Assembly: GCF_001598235.1 (NCBI RefSeq) | Contig: NZ_BCYO01000025.1 | Coordinates: 1-58,249, forward strand | Direction: 5' to 3' | Length of the DNA stretch: 58,249 nt | Source of the DNA: Polaromonas jejuensis NBRC 106434 | GTDB taxonomy: Bacteria; Pseudomonadota; Gammaproteobacteria; Burkholderiales; Burkholderiaceae_C | Shown: in pieces, positions 1-8,088 of the stretch | Numbering within the stretch: position 1 is the first letter of the stretch | How the letters are laid out: every line of letters starts with the position of its first letter | Program-made: the position numbers and the translations under genes | The notes under the pieces: model-generated | The model's database searches: none | What the model was told of the DNA's origin: nothing | Seen by the model: the letters and a program-made list of their open reading frames with translations, nothing else

Positions 1-10
1 TCAGCAGAAA

Positions 11-38
11 AAAAAGCCACCGCAAGGTGGCTTTTTTT
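11..38. terminator. Bidirectional intrinsic terminator
   Basis: AAAAAGCCACC and GGTGGCTTTTT form an 11-bp stem around a GCAA loop, with a run of T on the plus strand and of A on the left flank, so it can act in both directions. It probably ends a gene lying to the left of the window. Confidence 0.8.
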
Positions 39-340
39 ATGGCTCTTGCGACCCTGTCAGGCTTTGGAGATTGCCCAACCAATATTGAGGAGGCGTCGTC
101 GGCCTATCGAGCTGCAGACCGCATAAATGCCAAGTTTAAGTATTCTTCAGGAACCCGTATTCCTCCAACGATTCCCCCATTCCCAAAAGCCACCGTCTTT
201 TTACCTGGTAGAAGGCGAGGGGGTTCGTCGATTGACCGAAACGAAGTTTGAAACGTCGCAGGCATACAACTGAAAATGCGGGAAAGCGGTCAATCAATAG
301 CGCCCCATACCAAGGCCTTCAACTACGATGACAGCCTCGC
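39..340. other. Gene-free stretch
   Basis: About 300 bases between the left-edge terminator and the TPR gene. The only open frame (27..251, plus) starts inside the terminator and has no recognisable composition or ribosome-binding site. I see no tRNA, repeat or clear promoter here. Confidence 0.5.
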
Positions 341-1204
341 TCAGGTGTCCCAGTCGTTACCGCCACCTACATCAACAGAGCCGCCATCATCCCAAGAGCC
401 GGTGTCGGTTACGCCAAAGTTCTGACCACCCATATCGGTGTTGGTTGTACTGGGCTGATAGTCGTTATTTGAACGGTTTTCCAGCGGAAGGCCCGACTGG
501 CCATGGTTCCCCATCAACTTTCTGCCAATGGCCTCTGCCGCCATCACTCCGGCGCCCACAGCCAGGCCCGTGGCCACGCCACCCATGATTTGGCCACCCA
601 GGCCGCTTCCAGGAGGCTGGCCAACAGGTGGCTGCATTGTTGTTGCGGCACTTCCAAAGGTCTGAGGACCACTCAAGCCACTCTGATTTGCATAGACTGG
701 TTGTTGGACCGGCTGCACCGGCGCTCTGCGACGGAAGATGAAATAGCCCGCAGCGATCACGCCGCCGGCCAGCAAAAGAGGCAGGATCCATGATGGCGAT
801 GAAGGAGAAGTCGCCGGTGCGAAGTTACGCGGTGTGGAATCACTCGATGAGACAGATGCGCTTCTCGCAGAGAGCTGCGAGCGCAAGGCCTGAACTGCCT
901 CGGGCTTGGCAAATGGCAGCCCCGGGGCCAGCTTTTCGGCCGCGGTCAACGCGTCCCGCGCTTTGCCCAAATTGCCCTGGCGCGCGAAAAGCTCGCTCTG
1001 TACGAAATGGGCCTTCGCGCTGTTCGGATGCGCCACCAGGACGTGCAGAATCATTTTCTGAGCCTCGTCCAGCTTGCCGGCCTGGGCCGTTGCATAAATC
1101 TCGTTCATGCTGGGCTCAGACTGAGCCATCGCGAAACCGAAACTCAAAAATGCGGCGACCACAAGCCATCTGGCTGCGCGCTGAATGACGGATGCGTATT
1201 GCAT
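341..1204 (-). CDS. Exported TPR-containing protein with Gly-rich C-terminus
   Basis: 287 residues. The frame stays open for 59 codons further upstream, but the start at 1204 is chosen because it follows an AAGGA ribosome-binding site and begins a clean signal peptide (basic AARRW, hydrophobic core, cleavage near AMAQ). Residues about 30-95 form one or two TPR-like helical hairpins (DEAQKMILHVLVAHPNS, GKARDALTAAEKLAPG), a short Ser/Thr linker follows, then a single membrane segment near WILPLLLAGGVIAAGYFIF with RRR on its far side. The last 100 residues are rich in Gly, Asn and Gln with a further hydrophobic Gly/Ala stretch. It is probably an inner-membrane protein with a periplasmic TPR; the function is not known to me. 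Confidence 0.75.
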   Translation of the reverse strand: MQYASVIQRAARWLVVAAFLSFGFAMAQSEPSMNEIYATAQAGKLDEAQKMILHVLVAHPNSAKAHFVQSELFARQGNLGKARDALTAAEKLAPGLPFAKPEAVQALRSQLSARSASVSSSDSTPRNFAPATSPSSPSWILPLLLAGGVIAAGYFIFRRRAPVQPVQQPVYANQSGLSGPQTFGSAATTMQPPVGQPPGSGLGGQIMGGVATGLAVGAGVMAAEAIGRKLMGNHGQSGLPLENRSNNDYQPSTTNTDMGGQNFGVTDTGSWDDGGSVDVGGGNDWDT

Positions 1205-1335
1205 GGATATTCCTTGTAAAGACCTTTTAAAGACAGATGCACTTTGCCACAACAAGTTGATGACGTGCTCTTCAAAAACAAGAGGGGTGCATATCGGTCC
1301 TGTAACGCTCGGGCGGCCCTCGGACCGACCAGGCG

Positions 1336-1361
1336 CAAAAAAGCCCGCATTAAGCGGGCTG
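1336..1361 (-). terminator. Intrinsic terminator after the Q-rich ORF
   Basis: Perfect 7-bp stem AGCCCGC/GCGGGCT (1342-1348 and 1354-1360) with an ATTAA loop, followed on the minus strand by six T. It begins 17 bases after the stop of the 66-residue Q-rich ORF, which supports that ORF being a transcribed gene. Confidence 0.8.
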
Positions 1362-1377
1362 ATGAGGGTTGCTTCTA

Positions 1378-1578
1378 TCAACGGTCAAATCTGGAGGCCC
1401 TTTGCTGGTCACCTTCATTGGGCCTGTTTGGAGTGATTTTGCTCTTGTCTACGGCGGGGTTGCCGCCCTGCTGCCGCTGCTGATCGCTCTGGCCTTGCTG
1501 TTGCTTTTGCTTTTGTTGCTCTTTTGGGTTCTGCTGGTCCTGCTGCCCAGGTTGGCGTTGCTGCTCATTGGGTGTCAT
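1378..1578 (-). CDS. Small Gln-rich, probably disordered protein
   Basis: 66 residues beginning MTPNEQQRQPGQQDQQN, about a third glutamine, with no hydrophobic segment and hence probably disordered and cytoplasmic. I do not recognise a family with a known role. Support for a real gene: an AAGGAAC ribosome-binding site about 8 bases before the ATG and a good intrinsic terminator immediately after the stop. Against it: low-complexity sequence can stay open by chance. It stands alone, 173 bases upstream of the TPR gene on the same strand. Confidence 0.55.
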   Translation of the reverse strand: MTPNEQQRQPGQQDQQNPKEQQKQKQQQGQSDQQRQQGGNPAVDKSKITPNRPNEGDQQRASRFDR

Positions 1579-1660
1579 ATCAAGTTCCTTGGAAGCTCAG
1601 ACAACATCGTCTGCTGCGCAATTAAGCGGCCATGCTTTTTGGGTGTAGGTCAGGGGCGCG

Positions 1661-1741
1661 CTACTGTGTTTGTAGGCGCTGTCCTGCATGGATGTCAGCG
1701 GGGCATTTTGCGTTCTTGCAAGCGGTATCGATTAGAGGCAT
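1661..1741 (-). pseudogene. Remnant of a tyrosine-recombinase (DUF4102-type) start
   Basis: The minus-strand frame from the ATG at 1741 reads MPLIDTACKNAKCP, which closely matches the N-terminus of integrases with the DUF4102 arm-binding domain (typically MPLTDTACKNAKCP). The match ends after about 14 residues and the frame stops after 26, so only the very start of the gene survives. It lies about 175 bases beyond the 3' end of tRNA-Ser on the same strand, exactly where an island integrase using that tRNA as attachment site would begin. I read it as the scar of a lost genomic island. The short match length is the main weakness. Confidence 0.6.
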
Positions 1742-1744
1742 TTT

Positions 1745-1792
1745 GGGGGAATATCCAAGGTGGTCAGCGAATTTCGCTGATATGTTCCCCCA
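1745..1792. repeat. Nested inverted repeat before the integrase remnant
   Basis: TCAGCGAA and TTCGCTGA (1764-1771 and 1773-1780) form a perfect 8-bp inverted repeat around one base, nested inside an imperfect outer pair built on GGGGGAATATC and GATATGTTCCCCC. The position just upstream of the integrase ATG fits a regulatory or recombination site of the lost island, but no function is shown. Confidence 0.5.
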
Positions 1793-1845
1793 ACTACGCC
1801 CCCAAGTTGCTTGGGTGTCAAAAGACTGGCTTAGATGAATAGGCA

Positions 1846-1871
1846 CAAAAAAGCCCCGGCTGGCGGGGCTT
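1846..1871 (-). terminator. Intrinsic terminator of tRNA-Ser
   Basis: GCCCCG/CGGGGC stem (1853-1858 and 1864-1869) followed on the minus strand by TTTTTTG. It sits about 46 bases after the 3' end of the tRNA and points the same way. Confidence 0.75.
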
Positions 1872-1916
1872 TCAGGACAGTTTGGAGGCTGTATTAGATC
1901 AATCTAGATTAATCTT

Positions 1917-2006
1917 TGGCGGAAGAGGCGGGATTCGAACCCGCGGTGGGTTTTACCCCACGCACGCTTTCCAGGCGTGTGACTTAAACCGCTCATCCAC
2001 CCTTCC
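1917..2006 (-). tRNA. tRNA-Ser (anticodon GGA)
   Basis: Read on the minus strand, a 90-nt cloverleaf: acceptor GGAAGGG pairs with CTCTTCC, a D-arm with GAGCGGTTTAAG, an anticodon loop CTGGAAA giving GGA (reads UCC/UCU), a long variable arm as in class II tRNAs, a T-arm with GGTTCGAATCC, discriminator G and an encoded CCA. The long variable arm and anticodon together identify serine. Confidence 0.93.
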
Positions 2007-2072
2007 GCGAAGCCTCACATTGTAGCAGTGCCTGAGCTTGATTCGACTCCATGACCGCACGAAATGTTCCGG

Positions 2073-2447
2073 TTAGTGAACTGCGCCTTGAAACCGGTGC
2101 TTTTCCAGTTGGGCCAGGGTGACAAATTCCAGGACCTTGCGGTGGGTGGACTCCAGAATCACCGGCGGCGCAAAGCCCGCCTCCAGCGCCTCCCGCCAGC
2201 GATTGGCGCACAGGCACCAGCGATCGCCGGGCTGGAGCCCGGCAAAGCGGTGTTCGGGGCGCGGTGTGACCAGGTCATTGCCGCAGGCACTGGAAAACGC
2301 CAGAAATGCCTGGGTCACCCGCACGCACACGAGGTGAGAGCCGAGATCGGATTCATCGGTATTGCAGCAGCCATCCCGGAAGTAGCCGGTCAGCGGGTCG
2401 TAAGAGCAGGGCCGCAATTCAGTACCCAGCACATTTTTGACATTCAT
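2073..2447 (-). CDS. DUF2237 family protein
   Basis: 124 residues covering the whole DUF2237 family length. Family hallmarks are visible: NVLGTEL.PCSYDPLTGYFRDGCC near the start (CC in the turn), GSHLVCVRVT, STPRPE-like TPRPEHRFAGLQPGD, RWCLCANRWREAL and a C-terminal LE.T...VLEFV. Several conserved cysteines (RDGCC, CVRV, CLCA) suggest metal or redox chemistry, but the biochemical role of the family is unknown. It is a cytoplasmic, single-gene unit preceded by an AGAGG ribosome-binding site. Confidence 0.88.
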   Translation of the reverse strand: MNVKNVLGTELRPCSYDPLTGYFRDGCCNTDESDLGSHLVCVRVTQAFLAFSSACGNDLVTPRPEHRFAGLQPGDRWCLCANRWREALEAGFAPPVILESTHRKVLEFVTLAQLEKHRFQGAVH

Positions 2448-2479
2448 GGACTTGCCTCTTCTGGGTGATCAACCAGGCA

Positions 2480-3391
2480 CTAGGCCTTGTTGGATTGCAC
2501 CATTTTCATGGCCGAGGTGATCAGGGCCGACACTTCGGTCATGTTGCTGGGCACGATCAGGGTGGTGGTGGCATCGTTGGCCACGCTTGAATAGGCCTCG
2601 ACGGCTTTTTCCGCCACTTTCAGCTGCACGGCCTGCTCGCCGCCTGGTTGCCGAATCGCGGCTGCAACGACTTCAATCGCTTTCGCATTAGCCTCCGCCA
2701 CCGCGGTAATGGCGGCGGCTTCCCCTTGTGCATTATTGATGGCCGCCTGCTTTTCGCCTTCGGAGCGGGCGATAAAGGCTTCGCGCTCACCCGTGGCAAT
2801 ATTGATCTGCTCCTGTTTGCGGCCTTCGGAGGCGGCAATCAGTGCGCGCTTCTCGCGTTCGGCGGTGATTTGCGACTGCATGGCGTGCAGGATTTCCTTG
2901 GGCGGCGTCAAGTCCTTGATCTCATAGCGCAACACCTTCACGCCCCAGTTCAGCGCGGCTTCGTCAATCGCGGCCACCACTTGTGCATTGATGATGTCGC
3001 GCTCTTCAAAGGTCTTGTCGAGTTCCAGTTTGCCGATCACGGAGCGCAGCGAGGTTTGGGCCAGTTGCGTGACCGCCACGATGTAGTTGGATGAGCCGTA
3101 GCTGGCACGCATCGGGTCGGTCACCTGGAAATACAGGATGCCGTCGACCTGCAGCTGGGTGTTGTCGCGGGTGATGCAGACCTGGCTGGGCACATCGAGC
3201 GGGATTTCCTTCAGGCTGTGCTTGTAGGCCACCCGGTCGACAAAAGGCACCAGAAAATTCAGGCCTGGCGTCAGGCTGCCATGGTATTTCCCCAAACGCT
3301 CAATCACCCAGGCGTTTTGTTGCGGCACCACCTTGATGCTGCGTACTATAAAAATGCCAGCCACGATCAGGATGACGAGTGCGATTTCCAT
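2480..3391 (-). CDS. SPFH/stomatin-like membrane protein (paraslipin, QmcA-like)
   Basis: 303 residues. An N-terminal membrane anchor (IALVILIVAGIFIV) is followed by an SPFH/Band 7 domain (about 20-180) with the typical VPQQNAWVIERLGKYHGSL, PGLNFLVPFVDRV and TRDNTQLQVDGILYFQV. A coiled coil rich in EAEREK/EGEKQ repeats follows (about 185-245), then a C-terminal helix ending in ALITSAMKMVQ. Such proteins assemble into large membrane rings and scaffold membrane microdomains. A GGAGGAAG ribosome-binding site precedes the start. The nfeD-type gene lies 81 bases upstream on the same strand; SPFH and NfeD proteins are usual partners. Confidence 0.9.
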   Translation of the reverse strand: MEIALVILIVAGIFIVRSIKVVPQQNAWVIERLGKYHGSLTPGLNFLVPFVDRVAYKHSLKEIPLDVPSQVCITRDNTQLQVDGILYFQVTDPMRASYGSSNYIVAVTQLAQTSLRSVIGKLELDKTFEERDIINAQVVAAIDEAALNWGVKVLRYEIKDLTPPKEILHAMQSQITAEREKRALIAASEGRKQEQINIATGEREAFIARSEGEKQAAINNAQGEAAAITAVAEANAKAIEVVAAAIRQPGGEQAVQLKVAEKAVEAYSSVANDATTTLIVPSNMTEVSALITSAMKMVQSNKA

Positions 3392-3472
3392 GCTTCCTCC
3401 AGTAATTTTGTTTTATACGAACAGCTCAATTCCACCCGGGCGCTGCTGTTGCGCCCGGGCACTTCCCCAAGC

Positions 3473-3901
3473 CTACAGCTTTTCTATGACCAGACGGTTG
3501 CCCAGCATCTCCTTGATGCGGAAATTGCCCGGGCTCGCGGGCGCCGCGGGATCGGCAGCGACCGCCGTCCAGTTGGCGCCGCGAAATTTGACGGTGGCGG
3601 TGCCGTCTGCATTCCACTGCACAACCTGTACCGCCTCGCCAATGTCCAGGTTGACATCCCGGTTGGCATTGGCGGGCAGCGGCGCCGGGCTGCGACTTCT
3701 ATAGCCATACCATGCGGCGACAGCGCCCCCGCCAACCACCGCCGCGACCACTATTTGGCCGATCAGGGGCAGTCCGAGGTGGGCAGCCGCCGCGCCGGCG
3801 ACGAGTCCCACGGTCATCATCAGCAGGTAAAAAGTCCCTGTCATCAGTTCAACGGCAACGGCGGCCCCCGCCAGCAGCCACCAGACGGCAGATTCACTCA
3901 T
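3473..3901 (-). CDS. NfeD family membrane protein
   Basis: 142 residues, the short NfeD form without the ClpP-like protease domain. Two to three membrane helices (VWWLLAGAAVAVELM, FYLLMMTVGLVAGAAAAHLG, IGQIVVAAVVGGGAVAAW) precede a cytoplasmic OB-fold (about 85-142) with VNLDIGEAVQV and GTATVKFRGANWTAVA. The start at 3901 is set by a GGAGT ribosome-binding site; a longer frame upstream has no such support. It is first in a two-gene unit with the SPFH protein, with which NfeD proteins typically act. Confidence 0.88.
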   Translation of the reverse strand: MSESAVWWLLAGAAVAVELMTGTFYLLMMTVGLVAGAAAAHLGLPLIGQIVVAAVVGGGAVAAWYGYRSRSPAPLPANANRDVNLDIGEAVQVVQWNADGTATVKFRGANWTAVAADPAAPASPGNFRIKEMLGNRLVIEKL

Positions 3902-4008
3902 GCATACTCCTTTTGTTGTCTTTGGTGCGCTACATTTTGGGGCCTTTAGACTGGCGCGCAAGCGTATGGCCACAATATGTCCGTACACTTCGCAGTCTTA
4001 AATCCAAC

Positions 4009-4072
4009 CGTTCGGGCTCAACCTGTCTATGCCCATTGAGCGTTCCCATGCCCTCCGACAGGTTCAGGGCAC
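4009..4072. repeat. Imperfect inverted repeat, REP-like
   Basis: GGGCTCAACCTGTC and GACAGGTTCAGGGC (4014-4027 and 4057-4070) form an imperfect stem. This resembles the TTCGACAGGCTCAG type of dispersed palindrome common in beta-proteobacterial genomes. It lies just upstream of the decarboxylase gene; a related copy lies at 21477-21556. Confidence 0.6.
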
Positions 4073-4093
4073 CCATGAATTGCCGCTAACGCC

Positions 4094-6382
4094 ATGAAAT
4101 TCCGCTTTCCGATTGTCATCATTGACGAAGACTTCCGCTCCGAAAATACCTCCGGACTGGGTATTCGCGCGCTGGCGCAGGCCATAGAAACCGAGGGTTT
4201 TGAGGTGTTGGGCGCCACCAGTTATGGGGATTTGTCCCAGTTTGCGCAGCAGCAAAGCCGCGCCAGCGCCTTTATTTTGTCGATTGATGATGAGGAGTTC
4301 ACGCCCGGGCCTGATCTGGATCCGGCGGTTCTGGACTTGCGCAATTTCATTGAAGAGGTGCGGCGCAAGAATCTGGATGTGCCGATTTATGTGTACGGCG
4401 AGACAAAAACCTCGCGCCATATCCCCAATGACATCCTGCGCGAGCTGCATGGCTTTATTCACATGTTTGAGGACACGCCCGAGTTTGTCGCGCGCCACAT
4501 CATCCGTGAGGCCAAAAGCTACCTGGAAGGCGTGCAGCCGCCGTTTTTCAAGGCCTTGCTGGACTACGCGGAAGATGGCTCCTATTCCTGGCACTGCCCG
4601 GGGCACTCCGGTGGCGTGGCCTTCCTGAAGAGCCCGGTCGGGCAGATGTATCACCAGTTTTATGGTGAGAACATGCTGCGTGCCGACGTCTGCAATGCGG
4701 TCGAAGAGCTGGGGCAGCTGCTGGACCACACCGGCCCGGTGGGGGCGTCCGAGCGCAATGCCGCGCGCATCTTCAATGCCGATCACTGCTTTTTTGTGAC
4801 CAATGGCACGTCGACCAGCAACAAGATGGTGTGGCATCACACGGTGGCGCCCGGCGACGTGGTGGTGGTGGACCGCAACTGCCACAAGTCCATCCTGCAT
4901 GCCATCATCATGACGGGTGCGATTCCGGTGTTCTTGAAGCCCACGCGCAACCATTTCGGCATCATCGGCCCCATCCCTAAAAGCGAATTCGAGCCCGAGG
5001 CCATCAGGGCCAAGATCAAGGCCAACCCGCTGCTCAAGGGTGTGGACTCCAAAAAAGTCAAGCCGCGCGTGCTGACGCTGACGCAATCCACCTATGACGG
5101 CGTGCTTTACAACACCGAAACCATCAAGGGCATGCTCGACGGTTACGTGGACAACCTGCATTTCGACGAGGCCTGGCTGCCGCATGCGGCCTTTCACCCG
5201 TTTTATGGCAGCTACCATGCCATGGGCAAGAACCGCATCCGGCCGAAAAATGCGGTGGTGTATGCCACGCAGTCGATTCACAAGCTGCTGGCCGGTATCA
5301 GCCAGGCCAGCCATGTGCTGGTGCAGGACTCGCAGAACACCAAGCTGGACAGGCACCTCTTCAACGAGTCCTACCTGATGCATACCTCGACCTCGCCGCA
5401 GTACAGCATCATTGCCAGCTGCGACGTGGCCGCGGCCATGATGGAGCCACCCGGCGGCACCGCGCTGGTGGAGGAGAGCATTGCCGAGGCGCTGGACTTT
5501 CGCCGCGCCATGCGAAAAATCGCCGAGGAATACGGCAGTGACTGGTGGTTCAAGGTCTGGGGGCCGGACACGCTCGTGGAAGAGGGCATTGGCCGGGCGC
5601 AGGACTGGATCATCAAGGGTGAGTCGCGCAGCGCCAAGACCGCCAGGAACGGGGCCAACAACTGGCACGGTTTTGGCCAGATGGCGACGGGCTTCAACAT
5701 GCTGGACCCGATCAAGTCCACCATCGTCACGCCGGGCCTGGACCTGAACGGCAAGTTCGCCAAGACCGGCATTCCCGCCAGCATCGTGACCAAGTTCCTG
5801 GCCGAGCACGGCGTGATCGTGGAGAAAACCGGGCTTTACAGCTTTTTCATCATGTTCACCATAGGCATCACCAAGGGCCGCTGGAACACCTTGCTGACCG
5901 CGCTGCAGCAGTTCAAGGACGATTACGCCAAGAACCAGCCCATGTGGCGCATCCTGCCCGAGTTCTGCCAGCAATTCCCCAAGTACGAACGCATGGGACT
6001 GGCCGATCTGTGCCAGTATGTGCACGAGCTGTACGCCAAGCACGACATCGCACGCCTGACCACCGACATGTATTTGAGCGACCTGAAGCCGGCCTTGAAG
6101 CCCAGCGATGCCTATGCCCATATTGCGCACCGCAAGACCGAGCGCGTGGAGATCGATCACCTGGAGGGCCGCATCACCGTCGGGCTGGTCACGCCTTATC
6201 CGCCGGGTATTCCGCTGCTGATTCCGGGCGAGGTGTTCAACAAGAAGATCGTCGACTACCTCAAGTTTTCACGCGAGTTCAACAAGCAGTGCCCGGGCTT
6301 TGGCACCGACATCCACGGACTGGTCTCCGAGGTGGACGAGAGCGGCGTGGTGCGCCATTACGCCGACTGCGTGAAGGACTAG
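4094..6382 (+). CDS. Arginine/lysine/ornithine decarboxylase (biodegradative type)
   Basis: 762 residues, close to E. coli AdiA (about 755). It decarboxylates a basic amino acid to a polyamine precursor using PLP. The N-terminal wing domain (1-130) begins FRFPIVIIDEDFRSENTSG; the PLP fold I core contains HCPGHSGG, FVTNGTSTSNK, DRNCHKS, FDEAW and the Schiff-base lysine K397 in SIHKLL. The C-terminal domain has PYPPGIPLLIPGE. Substrate cannot be assigned from motifs alone, though length and sequence lean towards arginine. No antiporter gene is adjacent, so this is not an obvious acid-resistance operon. An intrinsic terminator follows the stop. Confidence 0.9.
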   Translation: MKFRFPIVIIDEDFRSENTSGLGIRALAQAIETEGFEVLGATSYGDLSQFAQQQSRASAFILSIDDEEFTPGPDLDPAVLDLRNFIEEVRRKNLDVPIYVYGETKTSRHIPNDILRELHGFIHMFEDTPEFVARHIIREAKSYLEGVQPPFFKALLDYAEDGSYSWHCPGHSGGVAFLKSPVGQMYHQFYGENMLRADVCNAVEELGQLLDHTGPVGASERNAARIFNADHCFFVTNGTSTSNKMVWHHTVAPGDVVVVDRNCHKSILHAIIMTGAIPVFLKPTRNHFGIIGPIPKSEFEPEAIRAKIKANPLLKGVDSKKVKPRVLTLTQSTYDGVLYNTETIKGMLDGYVDNLHFDEAWLPHAAFHPFYGSYHAMGKNRIRPKNAVVYATQSIHKLLAGISQASHVLVQDSQNTKLDRHLFNESYLMHTSTSPQYSIIASCDVAAAMMEPPGGTALVEESIAEALDFRRAMRKIAEEYGSDWWFKVWGPDTLVEEGIGRAQDWIIKGESRSAKTARNGANNWHGFGQMATGFNMLDPIKSTIVTPGLDLNGKFAKTGIPASIVTKFLAEHGVIVEKTGLYSFFIMFTIGITKGRWNTLLTALQQFKDDYAKNQPMWRILPEFCQQFPKYERMGLADLCQYVHELYAKHDIARLTTDMYLSDLKPALKPSDAYAHIAHRKTERVEIDHLEGRITVGLVTPYPPGIPLLIPGEVFNKKIVDYLKFSREFNKQCPGFGTDIHGLVSEVDESGVVRHYADCVKD

Positions 6383-6434
6383 GCGCCGCGATCGGCGCGG
6401 GCCACAAGCCGGCCTTTGCGCCAGGCCCTTCGTC

Positions 6435-6458
6435 AAAAAGCCCGCATCGCGGGCTTTC
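6435..6458. terminator. Intrinsic terminator between convergent genes
   Basis: AAAAGCCCGC and GCGGGCTTT pair around an ATC loop, with A-rich and T-rich flanks. It lies between the stop of the decarboxylase (plus) and the stop of the DNA ligase (minus), so it can serve both. Confidence 0.8.
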
Positions 6459-6462
6459 TGCT

Positions 6463-7389
6463 TCAGGAGGCCAGGTCTTCGCGAATCCGCAGGAAGCTGG
6501 CAAACCTCGGGATGCCGCTGTCATTCAGGCCGCGAAAGCGGTAGGTGACGGTGCTGCCGACCAGGGGCGGTGTCCGGCGCTGTTCGTCGCTGAAGCCGGT
6601 GCCGAGCTTGAAGCGCAGCCCCGGCTTGCCATCCACGCCCGGCATCTCCAGCAGCAGGGCGCCCAGCAAACCGGCGTGCTTGCCCTTGCCCGGAATGTGC
6701 GCGATCACCCGGGCTTCCGCATCTTCATGCGTTTTGACCTTGAGCAGGTCATCCGTGCGCTGGGCCTTGTAAAGCGAGTCGCCGCGGTGCAGCATCAGGC
6801 CCTCGCCACCGCTTTTGACGGTTTTGGCCAGCAGGCTTTGCAGCGCCTGGTGGTTGGCCAGCTTGAACTGCGCCACCGCCTGCACCCAGGGCTGGTCGAT
6901 CCGGCTGACCATTCCATTCAAGAGCGGAATGCGCTGGGTGAACGGGCCACCCTGCGCCGGCAGATCGAACACCATGAAGCGCATGGCCCGCCAGGCGTCA
7001 TCGTCAGGGGCTTGCTGGCGCACGGTGGATACCGCCTTGGCAAATTGCCCGCGGCCGGCCCACAGCTCGCCGTCCATGGGCATCTTGGGCCAGCCCGCCG
7101 TGAACCAGGCCGGCGCGGCAATGCGCTCTCCGCCGCGGGTCAGCAGCTTTTCGCCGTCCCAGTAGCCGCGCACGCCGTCGAGTTTTTCGCTGACCCAGTA
7201 ATCCGGCAGCGAAATTCCCCCGCTATAGACCTTGGCCAGCATCAGCGGCGGGCCGCCATCGGCCGCCAGCGAGGGCAGGGCAGGCGCCAGCAAGCCGGCG
7301 AGGGCCAGCAGCACATGCAGCGTGTGCTGGCGGAACAGCCGGCGGCCGGGCGGCGAGACGGGGAGAAGAGACGTTGGTGAAACTGGCAT
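6463..7389 (-). CDS. Secreted ATP-dependent DNA ligase (LigE-like)
   Basis: 308 residues. An N-terminal signal peptide (hydrophobic LHVLLALAGLLAPALPSLA, cleavage near ALA) precedes a compact ligase: nucleotidyltransferase domain with motif I EKLDGVRG, where K69 would carry AMP, motif III-like RFMVFDLP, motif IV EGLMLHRG, motif V LLKVKTHED, then a short OB-fold ending TYRFRGLNDSGIPRFASFLR. It lacks extra DNA-binding domains, as in LigE. Family members act in the periplasm or outside the cell, where nicked extracellular or incoming DNA is the likely substrate. No Shine-Dalgarno is evident; the 5' region is occupied by a copy of the 58-nt repeat (7410-7467). Confidence 0.87.
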   Translation of the reverse strand: MPVSPTSLLPVSPPGRRLFRQHTLHVLLALAGLLAPALPSLAADGGPPLMLAKVYSGGISLPDYWVSEKLDGVRGYWDGEKLLTRGGERIAAPAWFTAGWPKMPMDGELWAGRGQFAKAVSTVRQQAPDDDAWRAMRFMVFDLPAQGGPFTQRIPLLNGMVSRIDQPWVQAVAQFKLANHQALQSLLAKTVKSGGEGLMLHRGDSLYKAQRTDDLLKVKTHEDAEARVIAHIPGKGKHAGLLGALLLEMPGVDGKPGLRFKLGTGFSDEQRRTPPLVGSTVTYRFRGLNDSGIPRFASFLRIREDLAS

Positions 7390-7409
7390 GCGGGAATTTA
7401 TTTTGAGTG

Positions 7410-7467
7410 CCAGATTATGCCTTTATCCAAGGCGGGACGGGCGCTGGTAGCTATCAAAAAAGTAGTA
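7410..7467 (-). repeat. 58-nt dispersed element, copy A
   Basis: On the minus strand the copy reads TACTACTTTTTTGATAG, then GCGC at element positions 24-27 and GGC at 47-49, matching the other copies in this window without gaps. It ends 21 bases before the start codon of the DNA ligase gene, so it forms that gene's leader or promoter region. Confidence 0.75.
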
Positions 7468-7673
7468 AGAAAGATTAACCGACTGTTGCCAAAGCGGGCC
7501 GGACAGGCAAGCGCATGCGACATGCCGTGGGCGCGTCTTGACTTCAAGCCGCAGGCACGTAAAGTTTGCTCTTTCGATCTGGCGGAGCTGGGCGCTGGGA
7601 TGCCGACGCTCACGCCCGGTCATTCTTCAAACCCGGACACCTGGGGTGCCTTATTTCAAGCAAGGAGCACGCC

Positions 7674-8021
7674 ATGACATTCAAAGGCAGCTGCCACTGC
7701 GGGCGGGTCGCGTTCGAGGTGGATGGAGAGCCTACTTCCGTCCTCGCATGCAATTGTTCGATGTGCTCGCGAAAGGGATCGCTGCTCTGGTTCGTGCCGC
7801 GCGACAAGCTGCGCCTGCTGACGCCCGACGAAAATGCCAGCACCTACCTGTTCAACAAGCATGTGATCCGGCACCGTTTTTGTGCGGTGTGCGGCATTCA
7901 CCCTTATGGTGAGGGCCGCGACCCGGCCGGAAATGCCATGGCCGCGATCAATATTCGCTGCCTCGAAGGCCTGGATCTCTCGACCATTCCGGTGCAGCAT
8001 TTCGACGGCCGCTCGCATTGA
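7674..8021 (+). CDS. GFA/CENP-V domain protein
   Basis: 115 residues, a single GFA domain. Zinc-ligand motifs are present: CHCG (residues 7-10), CNCSMCSRKG with three cysteines, and CAVCGIHPYG. Members bind zinc; the named activity of the founding enzyme (glutathione-dependent formaldehyde activation) is not established for most relatives, so no substrate is claimed. The start at 7674 follows an AAGGAG ribosome-binding site; the frame runs further upstream without one. No clear operon partner; the acetyltransferase follows 67 bases later on the same strand. Confidence 0.88.
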   Translation: MTFKGSCHCGRVAFEVDGEPTSVLACNCSMCSRKGSLLWFVPRDKLRLLTPDENASTYLFNKHVIRHRFCAVCGIHPYGEGRDPAGNAMAAINIRCLEGLDLSTIPVQHFDGRSH

Positions 8022-8088
8022 AATTTCCATGTCATACGCGCTGCCCGTTTTCCCGTGACCGGGCCGCAGACATCCCCAGACTATTCCG

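Noticed and set aside
27..251. 74-codon frame at the left edge
   Set aside because: It starts inside a terminator hairpin and shows no coding character.
3690..3720. Another copy of the 58-nt element in the nfeD gene (CTATAGCC)
   Set aside because: Only a few bases match and the GCGC and right-hand blocks are missing.
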